Assembly: GCA_015075275.1 (NCBI GenBank) | Contig: JABTUU010000002.1 | Span: forward strand, 372,001-436,000 | DNA: 64,000 nt | Reading direction: 5' to 3' | DNA from: Anaerolineales bacterium | GTDB lineage: Bacteria > Chloroflexota > Anaerolineae > Anaerolineales > Villigracilaceae | Shown here: positions 57,221 through 64,000 of the stretch, piece by piece | Layout of the letters: each line of letters starts with the position of its first letter | Numbering within the stretch: position 1 is the stretch's first letter | The notes under the pieces: model-generated | What the model was told of the DNA's origin: nothing | Databases searched by the model: none | What the model saw: only the letters and a program-made list of their open reading frames with translations | Translations under genes and position numbers: made by a program

Positions 57221-57226
57221 AGTATA
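57221..57226 (-). promoter_or_regulatory. Candidate -10 of the helicase transcript
   Basis: Read leftward, TGGTATACT gives an extended -10 (TGn-TATACT). Predicted start near 57214. Confidence 0.5.
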
Positions 57227-57382
57227 CCACAAAATTAGGAGGCTGTCGTTTATAGAGAGCATCCAACCATCAAACGCGCTTACAACCATGTCATCTCTCA
57301 AAGGGTTTCGCGAGAATAATACGCAATGGCTTTGTTAGACACTCACTAATCGCAGAAGCGCGACAAAAGTTCTCAAGTGGAA

Positions 57383-57388
57383 TATAAT
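57383..57388 (+). promoter_or_regulatory. -10 of the sensor kinase-like gene, nearly leaderless
   Basis: TATAAT ends 10 bp before the ATG at 57399, so the transcript would begin within a few bases of the start codon; no ribosome-binding site is present. Confidence 0.55.
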
Positions 57389-57398
57389 CATAGTCGTT

Positions 57399-59735
57399 AT
57401 GGACTCCGCCTTTAGCCAGATTTTCACGATTCTCACCGAGCCTGCCGGCAGTTTAATCTATCATCTCATCTTGGTGTTTTCAATCGCGGGCGCATTTCAG
57501 GCAGCGTTCATTCATTGGCGCGCAAACGAATTCCCTCAAACTCGCCGCATGATAACGGGTTTGAGCGTGTTGCTCCTCGCGCAGATCGCGCTGTTCGCCG
57601 CAGGCGGCGTTGGGAGACAAGGGCTGCTTAACCTTCCGCTGATCCTGCCTCCGTTAGATCGCGCGCTTACGCTTTTTTCGCTCCTATGGATTCTCTGGCT
57701 GTGGAACTTTCCCGAACCCAGCCGCGCCGCCGACGCCGTGATCGGACTGTTAAGCGCGTTTATCTTTGCCGGCTTGGCGCTCGCGTTCGTTTCGTACGCG
57801 CAAGACCCAGCGCGCCTTCCATATAATGAAACGCTCGACGACGGCATCTGGCAGTTAGCCAGCATTGCAACAGCTGTTTTTGGATTGCTCCTGCTTGCGT
57901 TGCGCCGCCCAAATGGATGGGGGTATGGGCTAGCCGTTCTAACGCTCGCTTTCGCCGGACACTTGACGCACATGATTCTGGGACGGCTCGACGGAAATTT
58001 TCCCGGCGCTGTGCGGCTCGCTTATTTGGCGGCGTTTCCTATGTTAATGACGTTGCCGCAACGCTTTCCGACTCCTACGGCGATTCCCGCTTCGGTCAGA
58101 CAAGACACATCGCCTGAAGAACGCCGGCGGTACAGCGCCGACCCAAAAACATTTCATGCGTTACTGGGGTTGGCGGGCGAATCGAATGCCGACAAACTGA
58201 GTCAAGCGATCGCGCGCGCCGTCGCTCAAACGATGCTTGCGGATTTATGCTTTTTAATCTACCTGACCGACAACAAGAACCAATTGCAAATCGCCAGCGG
58301 TTACGATCTCATCCGCGAAGAGGCTTTGGAAGGCGGCAGTTTAAATAAAAGCATGATGCCGATGCTGGCAAACTCGCTCCAACGCGGACGCCCCATGCGC
58401 TTGCCCTCCAGCAGCACCTCCGCCGATATCAAAGGTCTGGGCGATCTATTGGGCTTAACCAACCCCGGTCATATTTTAAGCGTGCCAATCGTTACGCCGG
58501 AAAAAGATTCGCTTGGCGGCGTATTACTTTTATCGCCATATTCGAATCGGCTATGGAGCGCGGAGGATCAAGCGTTTCTCTCGAATATCGCGGTTTCGCT
58601 TGTGCCGATCATTCAGCGCGGACAGAAGATGATCTCGCTGGAACAAAAAGGCGAGCAGACGCGCCAAGCCCTCGACGTGGCGCAAGAGCGTATGAGCCTC
58701 CTTGAACGGCAGAACCAGGACCTGCATAAGCAAATTGATGCAATTCGCGCCGACGCACAAGAAGGCTTGGCGCAAGCCGCAAACTTGGCAGAGATTACCC
58801 GCATGCAGGAAGAAACGCATAAAGCGCTTGAACAGCTTAAAAAAGAGAACGAGGAACTGCGCAAAGGAAAAGGAAAAACAACCGCCTCGGGACAGTTCGA
58901 AAGCGAACTGCGCCTGACGCTTAAAGAAGTCGCTCAATTGCAAAATCAACTGGCGGAAGCGAACATGCGCATGATCGAGCTGGAAAAAGGAACGGCGTCT
59001 GCGCAAGCGGTGGAACAGGCTGAGGTTATCGCTTCGATCTCGCAAGAACTTCGCCAGCCAATGTCGTCTATCGTTGGCTATACCGACCTGCTGTTAGGCG
59101 AATCGGTGGGCATCCTCGGCTCATTACAACGAAAATTTGTCGAGCGGATCAAATCGTCCACTGAACGGATCGGAAATTTGGTGGATGACTTAATCCAAGT
59201 TAACACGTTTGAGGCGGGTTTGCGTAAATTGAAACCCGAAGCGACGGATTTGAATTCGATCATTGACAATGCCATGTCGTATACGAGCAATCAACTGCGA
59301 GAGAAAAACATATCGCTTTTGCTCGACCTGCCGAAGAATCTAGAGTCTATCTATGTAGATCGCGACGCGCTTCAACAGATTCTGATTCATCTCTTGCAAA
59401 ATGCGGGCTCCGCCTGTTCGGTCGAAGGGACAGTCCGCCTACATGTGGAGATGCATTTAGAGGAGGGAACCGAGTACGTTCTGATTCAGGTTTCCGATAC
59501 GGGCGGCGGCATTCCTTCCGAAGATATTGGGCGCGTTTTCACGCGCCTCTATCGCGCAGACAATGTTTTAATCCAAGGCGTGGGCGATACAGGCGTTGGG
59601 CTGTCTATCGCAAAACGATTGACTGAAGCGCAAAAGGGACGCATTTGGGTCGAAACGCAAGCCGGCGTCGGCTCCACCTTCAGCGTTTTATTGCCCAACT
59701 TACGGAACCTTACGCTGCACACTCCGAGGAAGTAA
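57399..59735 (+). CDS. Membrane sensor histidine kinase-like protein with Gln at the phospho-acceptor position
   Basis: 778 residues. About seven N-terminal membrane helices (1-215), a GAF domain (about 245-405), a long coiled coil (about 410-540), then a HisKA-like helix pair and an ATPase domain. In the kinase H-box, where S-H-E-L-R-T-P is expected, the sequence is ISQELRQPM: Gln549 (CAA, 59043-59045) replaces the histidine. The ATPase side looks intact, with N-box LLQNAGSA, G1 DTGGGIP and G2 GVGLSIAK. It may therefore bind ATP without normal His phosphorylation, for example as a scaffold or allosteric partner of another kinase. No receiver protein is adjacent. The LysM gene follows after 3 bp. 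Confidence 0.88.
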   Translation: MDSAFSQIFTILTEPAGSLIYHLILVFSIAGAFQAAFIHWRANEFPQTRRMITGLSVLLLAQIALFAAGGVGRQGLLNLPLILPPLDRALTLFSLLWILWLWNFPEPSRAADAVIGLLSAFIFAGLALAFVSYAQDPARLPYNETLDDGIWQLASIATAVFGLLLLALRRPNGWGYGLAVLTLAFAGHLTHMILGRLDGNFPGAVRLAYLAAFPMLMTLPQRFPTPTAIPASVRQDTSPEERRRYSADPKTFHALLGLAGESNADKLSQAIARAVAQTMLADLCFLIYLTDNKNQLQIASGYDLIREEALEGGSLNKSMMPMLANSLQRGRPMRLPSSSTSADIKGLGDLLGLTNPGHILSVPIVTPEKDSLGGVLLLSPYSNRLWSAEDQAFLSNIAVSLVPIIQRGQKMISLEQKGEQTRQALDVAQERMSLLERQNQDLHKQIDAIRADAQEGLAQAANLAEITRMQEETHKALEQLKKENEELRKGKGKTTASGQFESELRLTLKEVAQLQNQLAEANMRMIELEKGTASAQAVEQAEVIASISQELRQPMSSIVGYTDLLLGESVGILGSLQRKFVERIKSSTERIGNLVDDLIQVNTFEAGLRKLKPEATDLNSIIDNAMSYTSNQLREKNISLLLDLPKNLESIYVDRDALQQILIHLLQNAGSACSVEGTVRLHVEMHLEEGTEYVLIQVSDTGGGIPSEDIGRVFTRLYRADNVLIQGVGDTGVGLSIAKRLTEAQKGRIWVETQAGVGSTFSVLLPNLRNLTLHTPRK

Positions 59736-59738
59736 CTG

Positions 59739-60599
59739 ATGCAGGTTTTGAAGCAAGCAGGGGGCGGTTTAATCGCAGCAATCATTTCTATTATTCTGGT
59801 GATCGGGGGAATCTCGCTGGCGCTCGCCGAATCCGCCCCACCTGCGCAGCCTGTCGCAACCGCATCTGCCTCGCTAACGCTGCAACCGATATTTCCCAGC
59901 GACACTTTCGCACCGACTGTCACACTGTTTATTGCGGCCACTGAAACATCCACAGCGACGCTTGCCGCGCCTACAACCTCCGCGCCGCCGTTTGCTTGCC
60001 TTCCCCCTAACGGATGGATTCCGATCGTCGCCGCCGCCGGCGATACGATCTATACTTTGTCGCAGCGCTATAAAGTTAGCGAAGATACGCTTAAAAACGG
60101 AAACTGCCTGCCCTCGTATGAAGTTCAAGCGGGCGACATATTGTACGCGCCTCTCATCGCCGCCACCGCCCCGCCGATCGTTTGCGGTCCGCCCGCCGCT
60201 TGGGTCAAAGCCTACGCAGTGCAACCGGGCGACAACCTTTTCCGCATCTCGTTGGCGTATCGAATCTCCGTGGCGCAACTGCAAGCCGCGAACTGCATGG
60301 GAACGTCCACTCTTATTTATACGAATCAGCGCTTATGGGTTCCAAATATTCCTACTAGCACGCCATTGCCCGCCGCAACGCTCATATTCCCTTCTTCAAC
60401 GGCTTCGTTCACTCCTATAACGCCCGCTTTCACCTTTCCTCCGCCCGCCAGCGCAACCTCCGCCGCTACGAACGCGCCTCCCGTCACGACAACCGACTCG
60501 CCGGCGCCGACGATTGTAAATAATCCCACTATCACCCTTGTGCCTCAGTTTACGCCTTCGATCACGCCCTTTCCTTTGCTAACGCCGACGAAGCAATGA
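59739..60599 (+). CDS. LysM-domain cell-wall protein with Thr/Pro tail
   Basis: 286 residues. An N-terminal hydrophobic segment (about 8-30) acts as signal anchor. Two LysM domains follow: GDTIYTLSQRYKVSEDTLKN to APL (about 102-140), and GDNLFRISLAYRISVAQLQA to VP (about 163-205), each with nearby Cys residues. A Thr/Pro/Ser-rich C-terminus ends in TPTKQ. It should bind peptidoglycan or related glycan at the cell surface. It starts 3 bp after the kinase-like gene and its stop overlaps the next start in ATGA, so kinase-like protein, LysM protein and LCP protein are one operon for envelope functions. Confidence 0.87.
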   Translation: MQVLKQAGGGLIAAIISIILVIGGISLALAESAPPAQPVATASASLTLQPIFPSDTFAPTVTLFIAATETSTATLAAPTTSAPPFACLPPNGWIPIVAAAGDTIYTLSQRYKVSEDTLKNGNCLPSYEVQAGDILYAPLIAATAPPIVCGPPAAWVKAYAVQPGDNLFRISLAYRISVAQLQAANCMGTSTLIYTNQRLWVPNIPTSTPLPAATLIFPSSTASFTPITPAFTFPPPASATSAATNAPPVTTTDSPAPTIVNNPTITLVPQFTPSITPFPLLTPTKQ

Positions 60600-62053
60600 A
60601 GAAATTAATACGCATCTTTTTACTGACAGGCCTTGCGCTGGCGGGTTGCGGAGTCGATCATCAACCCAATCTGTCGTATGCATTTGTAACAGACGCTCCA
60701 AGCGCATCCGCTACGCCGACTCCGTTCCAACCGGTGTTGTGGACTCAAACGCCAGCGCCTCTTTCAACTCTGCCAATTGCCTCACCCTCAACGCTCATTC
60801 ATACAGAGACCCCAACCTTAACGCCCGCTCACACGGAAACCCCAACTCCCAACGCAAATCTACTCATCAATACCGTTGCGCCCGCCCCAACTTTTGACAG
60901 CCAAGTCCTTAATAACGGACAAGATACTGTTAATTTTCTACTCATCGGTTCGGATCGGCGCTCCTCCACCGGCTCTACGCGCACAGATACGATGGTGATC
61001 GCTATTCTACGCCCAAGCGAAGGGCAGGTCTCGCTGATTTCCGTTCCGCGCGATCTGTGGGTTTCGATCCCCGGCTTTGAGAATAACCGCATCAATACCG
61101 CATATCAAGTCGGCGTTTCATCGGGCTACCTCGGCGGCGGTCCGGCGCTCCTCGAAGAGACTATTTTGTATAACCTCGGCATTCGCATTGACCATATCGC
61201 CATGGTGGATTTCAACGGCTTCCGTAAGATCGTTGATACGTTGGGCGGCGTGGATGTGCCGGTCTCATGTTCGTACACCGATTGGATGTTAATTGACCCA
61301 AGTTACGATCCACAGAATGAAGATAACTGGTATTTGCACACGGTCAACTCCGGCGTAGTGCACATGAACGGCGACCTCGCGCTCTGGTATGCGCGCTCGC
61401 GGCAGAAATCTAGCGATTTCGACCGCGGTAGGCGGCAGCAGGAAGTGTTGCGCGCTTTGTTTGCGCAAGCTTTACAAACCGGAACGTTAGCGCGCCTGCC
61501 TGAGTTATATAATAATTTGAACGATTCCATCGAAACGGATTTAAAATTGGGAGATCTTCTTCAGCTTGCGCGCTACGCGCCCAAAATGACCAACGCCGAT
61601 ATTCGCAGTTATTACATCCGCCCGCCCGTCGTATATTCATGGATCACGGACGGCGGAGCGTATGTGCTTTCACCAAATCAAGAACTGCTTCCGCCGATGA
61701 TCGCCGAGGCATTATCGCCGTCTGTGCACAGCGTGGAACGCCAATCCATCGTCATCGAAGTTATGAACGGCACGCGCATCGCCAATTTAGAGACGCTCGC
61801 GGCGACGCGACTCAACTACGCCGGTTACGAAACTCGCATCGTCCCTCCCGAGCGGCAAGATTACGCCCACTCCGTATTAATTGACAAGACCGCTGTGCAA
61901 GATCGTAATTTCAGCGACCCCATCTTCAACGCATTAGGAATCGCGCCCAGCAGCTTGATCTCCGCGCCCGAACCCGCAAGCGTCGCATCTTATTTGCTGA
62001 TTCTTGGAAGCGATTACCAACCATGCTTCCACCCTGAAACGCTGGAAAACTAA
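60596..62053 (+). CDS. LytR-CpsA-Psr (LCP) family protein, lipoprotein form
   Basis: 485 residues. The N-terminal signal ends in a lipobox (LALAGCG), where most LCP proteins have a plain membrane helix. A Thr/Pro linker (about 35-95) leads to the LCP domain: NFLLIGSDRRSSTGSTRTDT, ISVPRDLWVSIPG, INTAYQVG, and later ALWYARSRQKSSDFDRGRRQ with the Arg residues that bind the polyprenyl pyrophosphate. A LytR_C-type domain starts IVIEVMNGTRIANLE. It attaches glycopolymers to the cell wall or S-layer. Translation is coupled to the LysM gene by ATGA overlap. Confidence 0.9.
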   Translation: MKKLIRIFLLTGLALAGCGVDHQPNLSYAFVTDAPSASATPTPFQPVLWTQTPAPLSTLPIASPSTLIHTETPTLTPAHTETPTPNANLLINTVAPAPTFDSQVLNNGQDTVNFLLIGSDRRSSTGSTRTDTMVIAILRPSEGQVSLISVPRDLWVSIPGFENNRINTAYQVGVSSGYLGGGPALLEETILYNLGIRIDHIAMVDFNGFRKIVDTLGGVDVPVSCSYTDWMLIDPSYDPQNEDNWYLHTVNSGVVHMNGDLALWYARSRQKSSDFDRGRRQQEVLRALFAQALQTGTLARLPELYNNLNDSIETDLKLGDLLQLARYAPKMTNADIRSYYIRPPVVYSWITDGGAYVLSPNQELLPPMIAEALSPSVHSVERQSIVIEVMNGTRIANLETLAATRLNYAGYETRIVPPERQDYAHSVLIDKTAVQDRNFSDPIFNALGIAPSSLISAPEPASVASYLLILGSDYQPCFHPETLEN

Positions 62054-62063
62054 ATATGCCTTT

Positions 62064-62399
62064 TTAACCGCCCGCAATCTTAACCTGATATCCCAATGAG
62101 GATAACAATTCCGCGATCTGCTTGCGATGTTCGCCTTGAATCTCAATCGTCCCATCTTTGACGGTCCCGCCTGCGCCGCATTCTTGCTTAATCCGCTTTG
62201 TTAGCGACTTTAACCCCTCAGCCGACAGCGTTAAATTCTTTATGAGCGTCACGGCTTTTCCGCCGCGTCCGGACGATTCACGATGCAAGTAAACAGTCTT
62301 TTGGCGCAAGGGAACGATTCCATATCCCTTCGCGGGAGGAGGAGGCGCCTTCCGCACATCGCCTCGTTCTGAAGACCAGACGGTTTTATGGCTCGACAT
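62064..62399 (-). CDS. SUI1/eIF1-like (YciH-type) translation factor
   Basis: About 111 residues from ATG 62399 (MSSHKTVW), with GGAAA before it. The C-terminal SUI1 fold is clear: HRESSGRGGKAVTLIKNL, then IKQECGAGGTVKDGTIEIQG and LSSLGYQVKIAGG. The N-terminal 40 residues are basic and Pro-rich. Homologues bind the small ribosomal subunit and affect start-site fidelity. Patchily distributed in bacteria. It is convergent with the LCP gene. Confidence 0.9.
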   Translation of the reverse strand: MSSHKTVWSSERGDVRKAPPPPAKGYGIVPLRQKTVYLHRESSGRGGKAVTLIKNLTLSAEGLKSLTKRIKQECGAGGTVKDGTIEIQGEHRKQIAELLSSLGYQVKIAGG

Positions 62400-62498
62400 C
62401 GGCGTTTCCAATTGTAATATAAACGTTATCGTGCGGCAAATATTCATCGTTGACACAGCCCTCTTTCCCGACTAAACTACACGAAAACAGGAGCCGCT

Positions 62499-63395
62499 AT
62501 GCCTGAAAATTTAACTTCACACCTAGATCAGAATACGACGATCGTCGTTGCGATTAATGCGTGGGAGATGTACCTTGCGGATCAAGGACGTTCGCCGAAC
62601 ACGATTAAAGCTTTCCGATCAGACGTGCGCCTGCTGGTCAACTTCCTGCCTGACGATACGACGTTGAGCAAAGCAACAACCAAAGAGCTCGCTCGTTTCT
62701 TTGACTGGATGGAAAATGAGCGCGAGGTAGCATGCAGCCCAAAGACGCTGGCGCGGCGCATTACTTCCGTCAAGTCGTTATTCCGTTGGCTGCATCAATT
62801 TGGCGCAATCGTCGTAGACCCTGCCGAGAAGATCGCGCAACGATCCGTGATCAGCCCCGTCCCGATGGTGTTGACTCGCGAAGAGTATGAGCGGGCGTTG
62901 CTTGCCGCCGATCGCCGCCGCCGCGCCGCCAAGCCCGACGCTCGCTTGTATACATTGGCGTATCTGCTTCTTTCCACCGGCGTTAAGAAGAGCGAAACGC
63001 TCGGAATCGAAATCGAACATCTCGAATTGGATGCGCCCGGCGAACCGCGGGTTTTCATCAAATATGCTTCGCCGGCGAATCGCTATAAAGAGCGCAAAAT
63101 CACGCTTCCACAAGATTGGCTTCCCGCGTACGAAGAGTATCTCGCCCAATATAAGCCGGAAACAAAACTTTTTCCGTGGTCGCCCCGCCGGTTGGAATAC
63201 CTACTCGAAGACCTCAGCGCGGAAGCGGGGCTGACAAAACGTATTTCCTTTGACATGTGCCGCTGGACATGTGCGCTCAACGATTATCGCGCCGGCATGG
63301 AACCGGATGCGATTCGCCAGAAGCTTGGCGTGTCGAAAATCCAATGGCGCGAACTGTTCAATAAGTTGAGAATCCTGGCGGAAAAAGAAGAGTGA
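62499..63395 (+). CDS. XerC/D-like tyrosine recombinase homologue lacking catalytic residues
   Basis: 298 residues with the two-domain plan of XerC/D: an N-terminal SAM-like DNA-binding domain (about 15-105, NTIKAFRSDVRLLVNF) and a catalytic-fold domain (about 120-298). Compared with XerD, Arg of GLRxSE is Lys163 (GVKKSE), His of HxxR is Asp252 (DMCR, Arg255 kept), the later His of LGHS is Val278, and the Tyr nine residues on is Phe287. A beta-hairpin Lys region (YKERK) remains. Without the nucleophile it cannot cut DNA by the known mechanism, but it may still bind DNA. The gene is intact with good codon usage, so it is not simply decaying. Convergent with tilS, 3 bp apart. Confidence 0.85.
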   Translation: MPENLTSHLDQNTTIVVAINAWEMYLADQGRSPNTIKAFRSDVRLLVNFLPDDTTLSKATTKELARFFDWMENEREVACSPKTLARRITSVKSLFRWLHQFGAIVVDPAEKIAQRSVISPVPMVLTREEYERALLAADRRRRAAKPDARLYTLAYLLLSTGVKKSETLGIEIEHLELDAPGEPRVFIKYASPANRYKERKITLPQDWLPAYEEYLAQYKPETKLFPWSPRRLEYLLEDLSAEAGLTKRISFDMCRWTCALNDYRAGMEPDAIRQKLGVSKIQWRELFNKLRILAEKEE

Positions 63396-63398
63396 TCG

Positions 63399-64000
63399 TT
63401 AATGTCTCGTCAGCGAGAAATAGAGCGCTTGCCGCGTCGACGCGGTCAAGCGAAACGGGTGCGCCGGGCGGTAGCCGGGCGCCCATGCGATAACGTCGCC
63501 CGCGCATAGGAGGGGCCAGCGCGCGCGCGCACGTTGGGGCAATTTTACATTCACGAAGAAATCAGAAAGTTTAATAGAATCGCCGTTCATGCCAAGCGGC
63601 GCGAAACGGTCGCCGCCTTGTCGCGCGCGCAACGTGAGCGCGCCGGAAATTTGCTCCGCGTCCAGCCACGCTTGAAACGGGTCTTTGTTCGCCTTTGCCG
63701 CTTCTGCGGCGAGCGACGCGATGCTCCAGAGTTCGCAGGTTAACATCCAACCGCCGGGCAGCGCGGTTTGACCGGGGACGTTCAGCGCAATGACCGAGCG
63801 TTCGTCGCTTAATTGGGGCCAGCGTTCGATCGGCAGGCTGGATTCGTTTGCGGTTAAATAAATAAATGCGTCTTCGCGCCACAGATAGAAACCTTGCAGC
63901 AGATCCAGCCGCACCGGGCGCGCCGGGTCGGAGATGAATTGCGCGGCGCGTTCGAGCATAGAGAAATTAACGTCGGGCGAGTCGACTTGCAACCGCTCAA
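63399..64000 (-). CDS. tilS: tRNA(Ile)-lysidine synthase C-terminal part (gene continues off the window)
   Basis: The reading frame stays open through the right edge, so only about 200 C-terminal residues are visible; a TTG at 63992 is not a real start. The C-terminal TilS domain is recognisable: DRFAPLGMNGDSIKLSDFFV, then LPQRARARWPLLCAGDVIAW and APGYRPAHPF. TilS makes lysidine at position 34 of the AUA-reading tRNA-Ile. The ATP-pyrophosphatase domain must lie beyond the window. Confidence 0.85.
   Translation of the reverse strand, partial: ERLQVDSPDVNFSMLERAAQFISDPARPVRLDLLQGFYLWREDAFIYLTANESSLPIERWPQLSDERSVIALNVPGQTALPGGWMLTCELWSIASLAAEAAKANKDPFQAWLDAEQISGALTLRARQGGDRFAPLGMNGDSIKLSDFFVNVKLPQRARARWPLLCAGDVIAWAPGYRPAHPFRLTASTRQALYFSLTRH

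Noticed and set aside
57078..57338. Rightward 86-codon open frame in the helicase/kinase gap
   Set aside because: It crosses the leftward terminator hairpin and promoter elements and shows no coding features.
62499..63395. Functional integrase marking a mobile island
   Set aside because: The catalytic residues are replaced and no att-like repeats or phage genes were seen nearby.

Overview
The window looks like a chromosomal segment of a Chloroflexota bacterium, probably class Anaerolineae. This is inferred from the many lipoproteins and membrane-anchored proteins with Thr/Pro-rich linkers, the tandem bacterial NBR1-type Ig lipoproteins, TPR proteins on a single membrane anchor, Thermus/Chloroflexota-style nitrate reductase operons that start with a cytochrome c gene, and the absence of outer-membrane machinery. 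No rRNA or tRNA gene, CRISPR array, prophage or complete insertion sequence was seen.

Layout. (1) 1-6 kb: a leftward operon for a CuA-containing heme-copper enzyme whose catalytic subunit lacks the cross-linked tyrosine, so it is a candidate eNOR-type nitric oxide reductase. It is followed by a SafE-family protein and a FixI/CopA-type copper ATPase cut by the window edge. A divergent lipoprotein cytochrome c is read rightward from a shared promoter region with a perfect 14-bp palindrome built of CRP/FNR-like half-sites. (2) 6-16 kb: housekeeping genes (ilvE-like aminotransferase, parvulin lipoprotein, groES-groEL with a degenerate CIRCE, two coupled TPR proteins, trmD, an MFS transporter) and a 162-bp MITE-like element with a 10-bp target duplication. 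(3) 16.3-26.5 kb: a BMP-type nucleoside-like ABC importer (binding protein, two permeases, double ATPase), then five consecutive paralogous NBR1-Ig lipoproteins. (4) 26.5-46.5 kb: a continuous leftward nitrate-respiration island. It holds operon A (pseudo-receiver, narC1, narG1, narH1, narJ1, narI1, TDT/SLAC1-type anion channel), operon B (narC2, narG2, narH2, narJ2, narI2, hemerythrin) and a NarX/NarL-like sensor-regulator pair with a small coupled ORF. (5) 46.6-64 kb: peptidases, an amidase, an XdhC-like protein, a sugar nucleotidyltransferase, an aminotransferase, a cold-shock protein with a DEAD-box helicase, a membrane sensor 'kinase' with Gln at the phospho-acceptor position, a LysM protein coupled to an LCP-family protein, a SUI1/YciH-like protein, a tyrosine-recombinase homologue lacking nearly all catalytic residues, and the 3' end of tilS.

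How it may work together (inference): nitrate is sensed by the NarX/NarL pair and reduced by two NarCGHJI complexes whose NarC cytochromes link them to the quinol/cytochrome c pool. The TDT channel may move nitrate or nitrite. NO formed from nitrite would be handled by the eNOR-like enzyme, fed by the lipoprotein cytochrome c and matured by the copper ATPase/SafE pair; the hemerythrin may buffer O2 or NO. No nitrite reductase or NarK is present in the window.
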